44,643 bases of DNA from CAZMOK01 sp964567785. GTDB lineage: Bacteria > Bacteroidota > Bacteroidia > Bacteroidales > JAGOPY01. Position 1 is the stretch's first letter. Every line of letters starts with the position of its first letter. The position numbers were made by a program, and so were the translations under genes. The stretch covers positions 1 through 44,643 of the forward strand of contig CAZMOK010000022.1 in NCBI GenBank assembly GCA_964567785.1, written 5' to 3'. The notes below the pieces were generated by a model. The model did not search any database and was not told the origin of the DNA. It saw nothing but the letters and a program-made list of their open reading frames with translations. Positions 1-8,049 of the stretch are shown here, in pieces.

Positions 1-528
1 CCCAATTTCGTTATAGTTCAGGCCCCGGCTGAGTTGTTCCAAAACTTCGGTTTCGCGGCTTGTTAATTCATATTTTGATGTAGCTTCGTTTCGATTATTG
101 TTAAATGGATTACGAAGGAGTTTGAGCGCTTTCAACGCAATGGAAGGAGTCATGGGAGCACCGCCGTTCATAATGTCAAGGATGCCGTCGTGCAGCATTT
201 TCGGGTTCTCATCTTTCAGCAAATAACCGTCAGCTCCAGCCTGAATCGACCGGAATATGTTTTCTTCATCATCGAAAACCGTGAGCATAACGATATGAAT
301 CTGGGGATATTTTTCTTTCACCTTTTGGGTGGCTTCAATGCCATTCATTCCGGGCATCTGAATGTCCATCAAAACCACATCAATATTGTGGTCTTCTGCC
401 AGTTTTTGAAGCAGCTCGCTCCCGTTTTTACCCCTGAATTTGAATTGAAGCTCATCAAAAAAAGAGATCTTTTCCTCGATAGACTGTGCCAAAAAGTTGT
501 TATCCTCTGCTAATGCTATTTTAATCAT
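1..528 (-). CDS. NarL/LuxR-family response regulator (partial, C-terminus off the window)
   Basis: Two-component response regulator; 176 residues are visible before the window edge. The receiver domain (about 1-120) has the acidic pocket E8/D9, phospho-acceptor D55 in LMDIQMPG, T83 and K105 in LLKDE, all as in active CheY-like domains. A LuxR-type helix-turn-helix begins near residue 156 (LTSRETEVLEQLSRG) and is cut off. It starts at ATG 526-528, 62 bases after the stop of the histidine kinase on the same strand, so the two are almost surely a cognate pair in one operon. The family binds DNA as a dimer after phosphorylation; the target genes are not visible here. Confidence 0.93.
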   Translation of the reverse strand, partial: MIKIALAEDNNFLAQSIEEKISFFDELQFKFRGKNGSELLQKLAEDHNIDVVLMDIQMPGMNGIEATQKVKEKYPQIHIVMLTVFDDEENIFRSIQAGADGYLLKDENPKMLHDGILDIMNGGAPMTPSIALKALKLLRNPFNNNRNEATSKYELTSRETEVLEQLSRGLNYNEIG

Positions 529-590
529 CACACAATTTTTTGCAAGTTTAGCTGAATATCATTTTACCTGAAATACGTCAACTTTCGTAT

Positions 591-2489
591 TCAGCAAAAC
601 AACACTTTAACCATTGCTCCTTTGCCCGGTTCTGAAATTATTTCCAGATTTAATCCAGCCTCATTTATCCTGTCTTCCATGTTTGATAAACCGTTACCTC
701 TCTGCACATTTTGAGTATCAAAACCAGTGCCGTTGTCACTAACAAACAATTGGTTAACATCCGATTTAAAAGTTATTTTCGAGGCACCGGAATGCTTTAT
801 TGCATTGTTTATGGCTTCCTGCATGGTGCGGTAAACCGCGATGGCCTGGTTTGCCTCCAGTTTCTTGTCGGAATCCGTTGACTCAATTTCAAACTGGATT
901 TCGGGGAATGTATTTTTTGCCTGGTGAATAAATTCTGCTATTTTTAAGGTAAGTCTGGTCAAGTTGAGCGACCGGGAGTTTAATGCCCAGATTGTTTCAC
1001 GTAGCTGCGCCATTGTCTCTTTGGTAAACTGCGCAAGTTGCCGGAGTTTTTCTTTTCGCTTTTCATCCCCGCTGATGTAGTTCAGGTTATCGAGCGAAGA
1101 AATGACAAAAGTGAGCTGCGAGCCGATGTTATCGTGCAAATCACGCGAAATACGCAGTTTTTCCTCCTGTATTTTATTGGCAGTCTCTGCCTTTTCGAGT
1201 GCTACTTGTTGTTTCAATTTCTGCTGTTTGTTTTTTTGGTCACGATAAAAGAAAAAGGATAAAAGAACTACGACAAACAAACCGGTAAAACTACCTGCCA
1301 ACTGAATATTTCTGCGTTGCATTTGCAATTTTTGATTGGCCAGCCTTACTTCCTGTTCAGCCAGTTTTTTTTCCTTTTTTTCAGTTTCATACTTCGTGTT
1401 AAGTTCCTGAATTACCCGTGTCTTTTCAATATTAAAAACTGAATCGCTCAACGTGCCGGCGATGCTGTCGTAACGATATGCCTGCTTGTAATTTCCTGTT
1501 ACTTTATAATAGTTTGCCATACTCCTGGCGGCACTCTCTTGCCGTGTCAGCGAATGGGTTGCTTCGGCCAGGTTCAATGCTTTTTCAAAATAAAAACGAG
1601 CTGAATCCAGCAACCCGGTTTCAAGAAAAGAATTTCCGAGGTTAGCTGTTACAATGGCCAATCCGTGAATTTCACCTGTGTTGTTGTAAATTTTTTCGGC
1701 TGCTCGGTAATAACGAATGCTTTTATCGCTTTGTCCCCACTCTTTGTAGAGAGCACCAAAGTTGATATACAAACCGGCTTCTAAATCACGAATATTTTTC
1801 CCTTCGATTAACTGAAGTGCCTTTTTGTAAAGCGAATCAGCGATTTCAAAATTCCCTCTGTTCTTCTCAGCCACACCCAGATTCGTGATTGCTTTGCTTA
1901 ATCCCAGTGAATCGTTGGTCTGTTGAGCAATTGAAATGGCCTTTATGTAATATTCAAGAGCTCGCTGAATATTTCCCTGCAGTTTAAAAATCTCAGCAAT
2001 GTTATTTGCCAAAAGTCCCTTTTGTTGCAACAATTCATTTTCTTCTGCAATTTCAAGGCTTTTCAGATAAAATTTTAGGGCTTCATCGGGGTTTCCCAGT
2101 TCATGATGGCAATTTCCTACTTTGCTATAACTCGACAGTAAACTATAATCGTCTCCGTGGTTCAGCCGGATTTTTAATGCCGCCAGGTTACTTTCCAGCG
2201 CACTGCGGTAATTGCTTTGAGCAAATTGTGCAATGCCCAATGCGTTATAACCCTCAGCAATCAGAAGCGAATCGCCAATATTGTGTGCTTCTTTCAGGCA
2301 TTTCCGGCCATACTCCACCGACATTTCAGTGTCGCTGAAACTGGAAAAATAACTAATATCAGACATTAACCTTATTTTTTCTTCACCTTTTGCAGTTTCT
2401 GCTTTTATAATAAGGCTGTCGATGTTAACCTGCTGAGCGAATGATATGTAACCACTTAGAAGTAAAAGAATAGTAAAAAACAGTCTCAT
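591..2489 (-). CDS. TPR-containing sensor histidine kinase (HisKA_3/HATPase_c)
   Basis: Membrane sensor kinase of 632 residues. A signal peptide (MRLFFTILLLLSGYISFAQ) leads into about seven tetratricopeptide repeats (about 30-330), then a coiled coil, one membrane helix (about 396-418), a HisKA_3 dimerisation helix with H452 in RISRDLHDNIG, and an HATPase_c domain with the N box (NNAIKHS), DNGTGF and GLSNMEDR. The TPR part should lie in the periplasm and the kinase in the cytoplasm. The frame is open up to 2675, but the signal peptide and an AGGAGG (2504-2509) upstream favour ATG 2489; the ATG at 2579 is the main alternative. It is transcribed ahead of its response regulator. Arginine is mostly CGN here, unlike genes to the right. 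Confidence 0.9.
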   Translation of the reverse strand: MRLFFTILLLLSGYISFAQQVNIDSLIIKAETAKGEEKIRLMSDISYFSSFSDTEMSVEYGRKCLKEAHNIGDSLLIAEGYNALGIAQFAQSNYRSALESNLAALKIRLNHGDDYSLLSSYSKVGNCHHELGNPDEALKFYLKSLEIAEENELLQQKGLLANNIAEIFKLQGNIQRALEYYIKAISIAQQTNDSLGLSKAITNLGVAEKNRGNFEIADSLYKKALQLIEGKNIRDLEAGLYINFGALYKEWGQSDKSIRYYRAAEKIYNNTGEIHGLAIVTANLGNSFLETGLLDSARFYFEKALNLAEATHSLTRQESAARSMANYYKVTGNYKQAYRYDSIAGTLSDSVFNIEKTRVIQELNTKYETEKKEKKLAEQEVRLANQKLQMQRRNIQLAGSFTGLFVVVLLSFFFYRDQKNKQQKLKQQVALEKAETANKIQEEKLRISRDLHDNIGSQLTFVISSLDNLNYISGDEKRKEKLRQLAQFTKETMAQLRETIWALNSRSLNLTRLTLKIAEFIHQAKNTFPEIQFEIESTDSDKKLEANQAIAVYRTMQEAINNAIKHSGASKITFKSDVNQLFVSDNGTGFDTQNVQRGNGLSNMEDRINEAGLNLEIISEPGKGAMVKVLFC

Positions 2490-2633
2490 ATAAAAAAATT
2501 TCGCCTCCTGATTGACAATGAACTTATATAAATTGTTTCTCCTTTTGATTTTATGATCAATTGACTTATCTTTATTCATAGTTGCCGCGCGATTGTATCG
2601 CATGGTTTTCTTTCTGATTTCATAAATAATTTG

Positions 2634-2641
2634 CAAACATA
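2634..2641 (-). promoter_or_regulatory. Candidate Bacteroidota -7 element for the kinase operon
   Basis: Reads TATGTTTG on the minus strand, an exact match to TAnnTTTG. It would give a leader of about 140 bases before ATG 2489. No convincing -33 TTTG at the usual spacing was seen. Confidence 0.35.
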
Positions 2642-2992
2642 CAATAGTATGAGAAATTGCAGATTTCCTTCCCATGGCAAGCAGGCATAATCCTGAAGCA
2701 ACTTACTTAATTTCATATACAGTAGTGAAATTTTCAGATGCCCGCCTGACGGGCGGCAGGTATTTACGAGAAATGGATATAAAAACAATAATTGCATGAA
2801 CCGGTTTGCGGCTATATGCATTAAGGGATTGCGGACTTCCTTCCTATCAAATATTGTGCAGCCCTATCCTGGGCACAACCATTACCGTTAACTGCTTGAA
2901 GCTAAGTGGCTATCTCTCTTTCATAGATTACTATCCTGAGAAGCATTGATGGTGGGTGCCTGTCCCGATGAGCGACGCGATATCAGGATCAT

Positions 2993-3048
2993 CAGTTATC
3001 AGTTATCAGTGATCAGTTATCAGTTATCAGTTATCAGTTACCAGTTGA
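2993..3048. repeat. Tandem repeat, eight 7-base units (CAGTTAT)
   Basis: Eight consecutive units of exactly seven bases: CAGTTAT twice, CAGTGAT, CAGTTAT three times, CAGTTAC, CAGTTGA. Decay at the right end and one internal variant argue against very recent expansion. There are no spacers, so it is not a CRISPR array. Confidence 0.95.
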
Positions 3049-3078
3049 TGAAATCGCTACATATTTACAATTCTACAT

Positions 3079-3117
3079 CTCTGTGCCCTCTGTGCCTTCT
3101 CTGTTATCTCTGTGGTT
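3079..3117. repeat. CTCTGTG-based short tandem repeat
   Basis: Four CTCTGTG/CTCTGTT cores follow each other at 9-11 base intervals (starting at 3079, 3088, 3099, 3108). It is a low-complexity intergenic repeat of unknown role. Confidence 0.75.
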
Positions 3118-3188
3118 AAAGCTTAAAGGCTAAAAAGCTCGGTTGGTAGGGAATTAAGATATTAAAGGGCCTGTCCGGTCTCCTGTGT

Positions 3189-3213
3189 CCGGATTTTGAT
3201 AAATTTGATCCGG
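3189..3213 (+). promoter_or_regulatory. Candidate -7 element inside an inverted repeat
   Basis: TAAATTTG (3200-3207) matches TAnnTTTG and lies between inverted arms CCGGAT (3189-3194) and ATCCGG (3208-3213). Transcription from here would begin only a few bases before ATG 3217, giving a nearly leaderless message. The arms could be an operator. The evidence is positional only. Confidence 0.3.
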
Positions 3214-3216
3214 CAA

Positions 3217-5034
3217 ATGGACAAACAAAGGCGGACCATCGAAACCCTCTACCTGGCAGTGGCCGGACTGGTATGGATATACCTCTGGCTCAGGGCCTGG
3301 AACGTGCAGATGGCCCATGACGAAATAGCAACCTTCTATTATTACATCCAGACCGGTGAGTTCCTTCCTTCCATTGCCCACTGGGACGCAAACAACCACA
3401 TACTCAACTCCGCTTTTTCCTGGGTTTTCTACAAATTGTTCGGCCACAGCGAGCTGGTGTTCAGGCTGGCCAACCTGCTGGCTTTCCCGCTCATGGCCAT
3501 ATACTGGATGTTGATAGCCAGAAAGATCCGGAATAAATGGCTGCAGGTCGCTTTCCTCCTGGCATTTCCATTCATGCACAATTTCATTGAGTTCTTCGCC
3601 CTTTCCAGGGGTTATGGACTCTCGATGGGATTCATGACAGCCTCCCTTTTCCACCTCATTGTTTATCTTGAAAAAGCCCGGCGGAAAGATCTTCTTGCAA
3701 TACTTATTTTTACCCTCCTGGCAGTCGCTTCAAATCTTTCCCTGTACATATTGTCGCTGCTCATACTTTTTATAGCAACCCTGAAATCATTGTCAGGAAC
3801 AAACTTCAGGATAAAAAGAAAGACATTGCCAGACCTTATACAGATCACACTCCTTGGTATGTTCCCATCGGTGCTCTTTGCCATCATACTTTTTATGATG
3901 AAGGAGCAGGACCTGCTGTATTACGGTGCTCAGGACGGTATCTGGAAAGTCACTGCCAGGAGCGTCATCACCCTGCTTTCGGGATCGCCGGCGAAAGAAT
4001 ACGAATGGTTCTGGGGCATCCTGATCGCGGCAAGCCTGCCGGCTGGTTTTTTTATCGCTTACAGGAACCGCGGCAAGCTGCTTTCCCATAGCGCTCCAAT
4101 CCTGTTTTTCGTGCTTTTCTGGGGGGCAGTTATATCAACTATAGTCCTCAATCTATTCCTTGGGATCAATTACCCTGAAGACAGGGTGGGGATCTACTTT
4201 TACCCCCTGCTTGCCGGGATGTTTTTTATGTGTTTTGATGTACTGGTAAAAAGCAGCCCGAAAGGTTTACTGGCACTGCTTTTCCTGTGGCTGCCCGTAG
4301 ATTTCATCCTGAAAACGAACCTGACGCATGCTCAATGTTACAAAACAGACTACATTCCCGAAACCTTTTATGAAAGAGTTGCCGGTGCCCGTGAGACAGG
4401 TGAACCTCCTCCAACGATCGGCACGTACAGGACCAGGCATTTTGTTTGGTCGTATTTCGATTATGTGAATGGCGGGAGCACAGTGGCACCAATCTTTCAC
4501 TCCAATTATCCCGGAAACCTGACTGATTATGTGATCACAGACCCGGAACTTTATCCGGGTTGGGAGGAGTATTATGAAAGTATTGATTATGACCTGATCA
4601 ACGGAAGGTACCTCCTGAAACGGAAAGAACCTGTAAGAACTTCGATGATCAATAAAAGGCCTGCTTTAACCACTGAAGGATTAACTGATCACGAGTACTT
4701 CCTGGTATTCGGCGTGGATGCCGATAGCCTGGCCGGTAAGGATATACAGCTCGACTTCGACCTTCTCATTGAAAGCCCTGACTCCCCTTTCGAGGCAAGG
4801 CTGGTGTTCTCAGTTGAAGACGAACAGATGAACGACCTGAGGTATGAATACATCCAGCTAAACTGGATGAGGAAAGAATGGGACAGCAAGATAACGAATA
4901 CCCTTCTTATGCACGACATCCCTCAAAATGCATCATACCTGAGGTTTTACATATGGAGCATTGAAGGCGCCCCGTACAACATCCCGGAAGGAAAATGCAG
5001 TCTTTCCAGGATCCTGACTGATCCACTTCAGTAG
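3217..5034 (+). CDS. GT-C membrane glycosyltransferase (GT39/ArnT-like)
   Basis: Polytopic inner-membrane protein of 605 residues. The first membrane helix (about 12-28) is followed by a loop with H34-D35-E36 (AHDE) and a later NNHIL; an acidic motif in this first periplasmic loop is the hallmark of GT-C enzymes that use polyprenyl-phosphate sugars. Roughly ten more hydrophobic segments run to about residue 375, then a soluble C-terminal domain (about 400-605) that I do not recognise. Likely role: transfer of a sugar to lipid, glycan or protein on the periplasmic side; the acceptor is unknown. The frame opens earlier with TTG 3196, but ATG 3217 is the better start. It stands alone in its orientation, with no glycan gene cluster next to it. 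Confidence 0.75.
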   Translation: MDKQRRTIETLYLAVAGLVWIYLWLRAWNVQMAHDEIATFYYYIQTGEFLPSIAHWDANNHILNSAFSWVFYKLFGHSELVFRLANLLAFPLMAIYWMLIARKIRNKWLQVAFLLAFPFMHNFIEFFALSRGYGLSMGFMTASLFHLIVYLEKARRKDLLAILIFTLLAVASNLSLYILSLLILFIATLKSLSGTNFRIKRKTLPDLIQITLLGMFPSVLFAIILFMMKEQDLLYYGAQDGIWKVTARSVITLLSGSPAKEYEWFWGILIAASLPAGFFIAYRNRGKLLSHSAPILFFVLFWGAVISTIVLNLFLGINYPEDRVGIYFYPLLAGMFFMCFDVLVKSSPKGLLALLFLWLPVDFILKTNLTHAQCYKTDYIPETFYERVAGARETGEPPPTIGTYRTRHFVWSYFDYVNGGSTVAPIFHSNYPGNLTDYVITDPELYPGWEEYYESIDYDLINGRYLLKRKEPVRTSMINKRPALTTEGLTDHEYFLVFGVDADSLAGKDIQLDFDLLIESPDSPFEARLVFSVEDEQMNDLRYEYIQLNWMRKEWDSKITNTLLMHDIPQNASYLRFYIWSIEGAPYNIPEGKCSLSRILTDPLQ

Positions 5035-5079
5035 GGATCGCACTCACCAAAACAAGGCCAGGCTATAGATTTAAACCCA

Positions 5080-5153
5080 GTCTAAATTAGCTTAAAACCT
5101 GTCTAAATATTGGATTTCAAACAATATGAATTCATCAATTTTCCATACCTTCG
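5080..5153 (+). promoter_or_regulatory. Upstream region of the oxidoreductase operon: paired GTCTAAAT and weak -7
   Basis: GTCTAAAT occurs at 5080-5087 and again at 5101-5108, 21 bases apart (two helical turns), which suits a dimeric activator or repressor. A weak -7 match, TACCTTCG, lies at 5146-5153 and overlaps a 10-base palindrome CTTCGCGAAG (5149-5158). A third GTCTAAAT is found upstream of hsp20 (22750-22757). Regulatory function is inferred, not shown. Confidence 0.3.
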
Positions 5154-5198
5154 CGAAGTAAAATACGTTACTCAACAGAAACTATAAATTCTTAAAAA

Positions 5199-5435
5199 AT
5201 GGCTAAATCTAAAGGAGTGATTGTGATCGACACAGAGCGCTGCAAGGGATGCGAACTTTGTGTTGGCTCGTGTCCTACGGATGTTATAGATATGGCAGAA
5301 GAAGTGAACAGCAAAGGCTACAGGTATGCCTTCATGAAAAATGCGGATGCCTGCACAGGCTGTGCCAATTGTGCGATCGTCTGTCCCGACGGAGTGATCA
5401 CAGTTTACAGGAAAAAAGTAGAAGTACCCGTATAA
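5199..5435 (+). CDS. korD: 2-oxoacid:ferredoxin oxidoreductase delta (ferredoxin) subunit
   Basis: Ferredoxin-like subunit of 78 residues that carries two [4Fe-4S] clusters. The binding sets are C15/C18/C21/C25 (CKGCELCVGSCP) and C52/C55/C58/C62 (CTGCANCAIVCP), the complete 2x[4Fe-4S] pattern. In the family it takes electrons from the catalytic subunits and passes them to soluble ferredoxin. It is the first gene of a four-gene same-strand operon (delta, alpha, beta, gamma), with 19 bases to the next start. The context supports a cytoplasmic KOR/VOR complex rather than a free ferredoxin. Confidence 0.93.
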   Translation: MAKSKGVIVIDTERCKGCELCVGSCPTDVIDMAEEVNSKGYRYAFMKNADACTGCANCAIVCPDGVITVYRKKVEVPV

Positions 5436-5454
5436 AACAATTAATTTTCAAGAC

Positions 5455-6537
5455 ATGGGCGAACTCAGGTTAATGAAAGGTAATGAAGCTATCGGCGAAG
5501 CCGCTATCAGGGCTGGTGTTGACGCATATTTCGGATATCCCATAACCCCTCAGTCGGAGGTTATTGAATACCTTATGGCGGAGAAGCCGTATGAAAGAAC
5601 AGGTATGGTTGTTCTGCAGGCAGAAAGTGAGATTGCAGCCATCAATATGATATACGGGGCTGCAGGTGCAGGGAAAAAGGCAATGACCTCTTCTTCCAGC
5701 CCCGGCATCAGCCTTAAGATGGAAGGTATATCCTACCTGGCAGGTGCCGAACTGCCGGCTGTAATCCTCAATGTTGTAAGGGGCGGCCCGGGGCTCGGGA
5801 CTATCCAGCCGTCGCAGGCCGACTATTTCCAGGCAACAAAAGGCGGCGGCCACGGTGACTACAAAATGATCGTACTTGCACCCGCTTCGGTTCAGGAAAT
5901 GGCCGACTTCGTGAAAACAGCTTTTGACCTGGCCTTTAAGTACCGGGGCCCGGTCATGATCCTTTCAGATGGCGTGATCGGCCAGATGATGGAAAAGGTT
6001 AAACTCTTCGAACCGGTACCCAGGAATGATACAGAACAGATAGAAAAAGAAACACCGTGGGCTACCACAGGCAGGAAGAACGGACGGGAAAGGAATGTTA
6101 TCACTTCCCTTGACCTCGATCCTTTAAAGCAAGAGCAACATAACGTACACCTTCAGGAAAAATACAACGAGATAAAAAAGAAAGAAACAAGGTTCGAATT
6201 GATCCGGTGCGAGGATGCAGAATATCTCCTCATAGCTTACGGATCGAGCGCAAGGATCGCACAGAAATCCGTTGAGATCGCCCGGGAAAAAGGGATAAAA
6301 GTCGGGTTACTGAGGCCCATCACGCTCTTCCCTTTCCCTGCAGAAAAGATCAAAGAAATGCTTTCCCACGTTAAAGGTATCCTGAGTGTTGAAATGAGTT
6401 CCGGCCAGATGGTTGAGGACGTACAACTGGCCGTTGAAGGGAAAGTGCCCGTTGAGCATTTCGGTAGGATGGGAGGAGTGATCCCCTCACCGGATGAAAT
6501 GGTTGAAGCACTTGAGAAAAAAATTATCGGAGGTTAA
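5455..6537 (+). CDS. korA: 2-oxoacid:ferredoxin oxidoreductase alpha subunit (KorA/VorB-like)
   Basis: Alpha subunit, 360 residues, of a thiamine-diphosphate enzyme that oxidatively decarboxylates a 2-oxoacid to an acyl-CoA and reduces ferredoxin. The N-terminal pyrimidine-binding domain shows GYPITPQSEV (27-36) and the E-rich stretch QAESEIAAINM, followed by the GPGLGTIQPSQADY region. The C-terminal part (about 240-360) is the transketolase C-like domain. The length fits KorA/VorB. Substrate choice (2-oxoglutarate against branched-chain 2-oxoacids) cannot be settled from motifs; the short alpha without a fused gamma domain resembles the proteins usually named VorB. It ends 3 bases before the beta-subunit ATG. 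Confidence 0.93.
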   Translation: MGELRLMKGNEAIGEAAIRAGVDAYFGYPITPQSEVIEYLMAEKPYERTGMVVLQAESEIAAINMIYGAAGAGKKAMTSSSSPGISLKMEGISYLAGAELPAVILNVVRGGPGLGTIQPSQADYFQATKGGGHGDYKMIVLAPASVQEMADFVKTAFDLAFKYRGPVMILSDGVIGQMMEKVKLFEPVPRNDTEQIEKETPWATTGRKNGRERNVITSLDLDPLKQEQHNVHLQEKYNEIKKKETRFELIRCEDAEYLLIAYGSSARIAQKSVEIAREKGIKVGLLRPITLFPFPAEKIKEMLSHVKGILSVEMSSGQMVEDVQLAVEGKVPVEHFGRMGGVIPSPDEMVEALEKKIIGG

Positions 6538-6540
6538 AAA

Positions 6541-7338
6541 ATGGACGAAAAAATATATAACGAGATCGTTTCGGACGAAAACCTGGTTTACAGGAAAACA
6601 GACCTGATGACCGACAAGGTGTTGAGTTATTGTCCCGGCTGCGGACACGGCACAGCACACCGTATAATCATGGAGGTCATTGATGAACTCGGTGTTTCCG
6701 AGGATACCATCGGTATAGCCCCCGTAGGTTGCTCGGTACTTGCCTATGAATTCATGAATGTCGACATGCAGCAGGCTGCTCACGGCAGGGCACCGGCACT
6801 GGCAACAGGCATAAAAAGGACCTGGCCGGATAAGGTTATTTTCACCTACCAGGGCGATGGTGACCTGGCTGCCATAGGCACTTCAGAAACTATCCATGCA
6901 TGCAACAGGGGTGAGCAGTTCGTGATCATATTCATTAACAACGGTATTTACGGGATGACAGGCGGCCAGATGGCCCCCACTACCCTGCCGGGCATGAAAT
7001 CATCAACCAGCCCTTACGGGCGCGATATCGACCTGATGGGCAACCCGCTGAAGATCACCGAACTGGTGGCACAGCTACCCGGAACCTATTTTGTCACCAG
7101 GCAGGCAGTGCATAAACCCGGTAATGTAAGAAAAACCAAAAAGGCTATTAAAAAAGCCTTTGAGAACCAGATCAACAAAAAACCGGGCCTGAACTTTGTT
7201 GAAGTCGTGTCGAACTGTAATTCAGGCTGGAAAATGACACCGGTACAGGCCAACCAGTGGATGGTCGACAATATGCTCCCGTTTTACCCGCTCGGTGATT
7301 TAAAAGTTGACGGCCAGATGGTTGAGAAGAAAGATTAA
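6541..7338 (+). CDS. korB: 2-oxoacid:ferredoxin oxidoreductase beta subunit (TPP-binding)
   Basis: Catalytic subunit, 265 residues. It binds the thiamine-diphosphate pyrophosphate/Mg end and one [4Fe-4S] cluster. Visible signatures are CPGCGHG (C31, C34), VGCS (C64), the TPP motif beginning GDGD (105-108) and ending NN (133-134), and NNGIYGMTGGQ. These are the standard elements of the POR/KOR beta family. It starts 3 bases after the alpha stop, so translational coupling is likely. The complex acts in the cytoplasm, and under strictly anaerobic metabolism it can also run reductively. Confidence 0.94.
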   Translation: MDEKIYNEIVSDENLVYRKTDLMTDKVLSYCPGCGHGTAHRIIMEVIDELGVSEDTIGIAPVGCSVLAYEFMNVDMQQAAHGRAPALATGIKRTWPDKVIFTYQGDGDLAAIGTSETIHACNRGEQFVIIFINNGIYGMTGGQMAPTTLPGMKSSTSPYGRDIDLMGNPLKITELVAQLPGTYFVTRQAVHKPGNVRKTKKAIKKAFENQINKKPGLNFVEVVSNCNSGWKMTPVQANQWMVDNMLPFYPLGDLKVDGQMVEKKD

Positions 7339-7384
7339 TCTTTCTTAATAATTTGGGAAAAATTAAAAGATTAAACCAGATATC

Positions 7385-7939
7385 ATGACTGAAGAGATTA
7401 TTATTGCCGGATTCGGAGGACAAGGGGTATTATCAATGGGTAAGATCCTGGCTTATTCAGGGATCATGCAGGACCAGGAAGTAAGCTGGATGCCTTCCTA
7501 CGGCCCCGAAATGAGGGGCGGAACTGCAAATGTAACAGTAATACTCAGCGATGAGAGGATAAGCTCTCCCATCCTAACCACATTTGATACGGCTATCATA
7601 CTGAACCAGCAGTCGATGGACAAGTTCGAACCAACGGTCAGGCCTGGAGGGTTGCTACTTTACGACGGCAACGGTATTACACGCCACCCCGAAAGGGAAG
7701 ACATAAATATATACCGTGTCGATGCTGCCGACGAAGCTTCCAGAATTGGACTCGGAAAGATATTCAACATGATCGTACTCGGTGCTTACCTGAAGGTCAA
7801 ACCACTTGTGGAACTCGAGAATGTGATACTCGGACTTAAGAAATCGCTGCCAAAAAGGTATCATCATATGATCCCCGACAATGAAAAGGCTATCTCAAGG
7901 GGCCTGGAAATTGTAAAACCTGTCCACGTACTGGCATAA
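7385..7939 (+). CDS. korC: 2-oxoacid:ferredoxin oxidoreductase gamma subunit
   Basis: Gamma subunit of 184 residues. It opens with IIIAGFGGQGVLSMGKIL (glycine-rich, residues 5-22) and contains MPSYGPEMRGGTANVTV, both typical of the POR/KOR gamma domain that helps bind CoA. It completes the delta-alpha-beta-gamma set and lies 46 bases after beta on the same strand. No clear terminator follows; the next gene begins 110 bases on, so read-through is possible. Confidence 0.93.
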   Translation: MTEEIIIAGFGGQGVLSMGKILAYSGIMQDQEVSWMPSYGPEMRGGTANVTVILSDERISSPILTTFDTAIILNQQSMDKFEPTVRPGGLLLYDGNGITRHPEREDINIYRVDAADEASRIGLGKIFNMIVLGAYLKVKPLVELENVILGLKKSLPKRYHHMIPDNEKAISRGLEIVKPVHVLA

Positions 7940-8049
7940 ACCGCAACACTGCACTCAACCTGCCATTAACTCTTTATTAACACTTTTATGGCATTGTTCT
8001 TTTTTCAACGTAAGGGTTAATTCAATTATCTTAGCGAAAAATCCTCCTG

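Larger units (their letters stand above)
2490..3216. other. Long intergenic region with remnants of several short repeats
   Basis: About 727 bases between divergent genes with no convincing coding frame. It holds an imperfect GC-rich inverted repeat (2741-2760, CCGCC/GGCGG arms), a degenerate inverted repeat GTCCCGAT/ATCAGGAT (2962-2989), a seven-base tandem repeat (2993-3048) and a CTCTGTG-based repeat (3079-3117). The 81-codon minus-strand frame at 2576-2821 overlaps the kinase leader and looks non-coding. The AT-rich leader and promoter of the kinase lie at its left end, and the promoter of the glycosyltransferase at its right end. Confidence 0.7.

Noticed and set aside
2576..2821. Small minus-strand frame in the long intergenic region
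   Set aside because: It overlaps the kinase leader region, includes repeat sequence and shows no coding signature.
2993..3048. Possible CRISPR array in the CAGTTAT repeat
   Set aside because: The unit is only seven bases and there are no spacers; no cas gene is nearby.
3154..3654. A 166-codon open frame on the minus strand near the first glycosyltransferase
   Set aside because: It is antisense to the well-supported membrane glycosyltransferase and shows no domain; probably a shadow frame.
5035..5198. tRNA or other structured RNA gene before korD
   Set aside because: No cloverleaf or stable long hairpin is visible; only short direct repeats and one 10-base palindrome.
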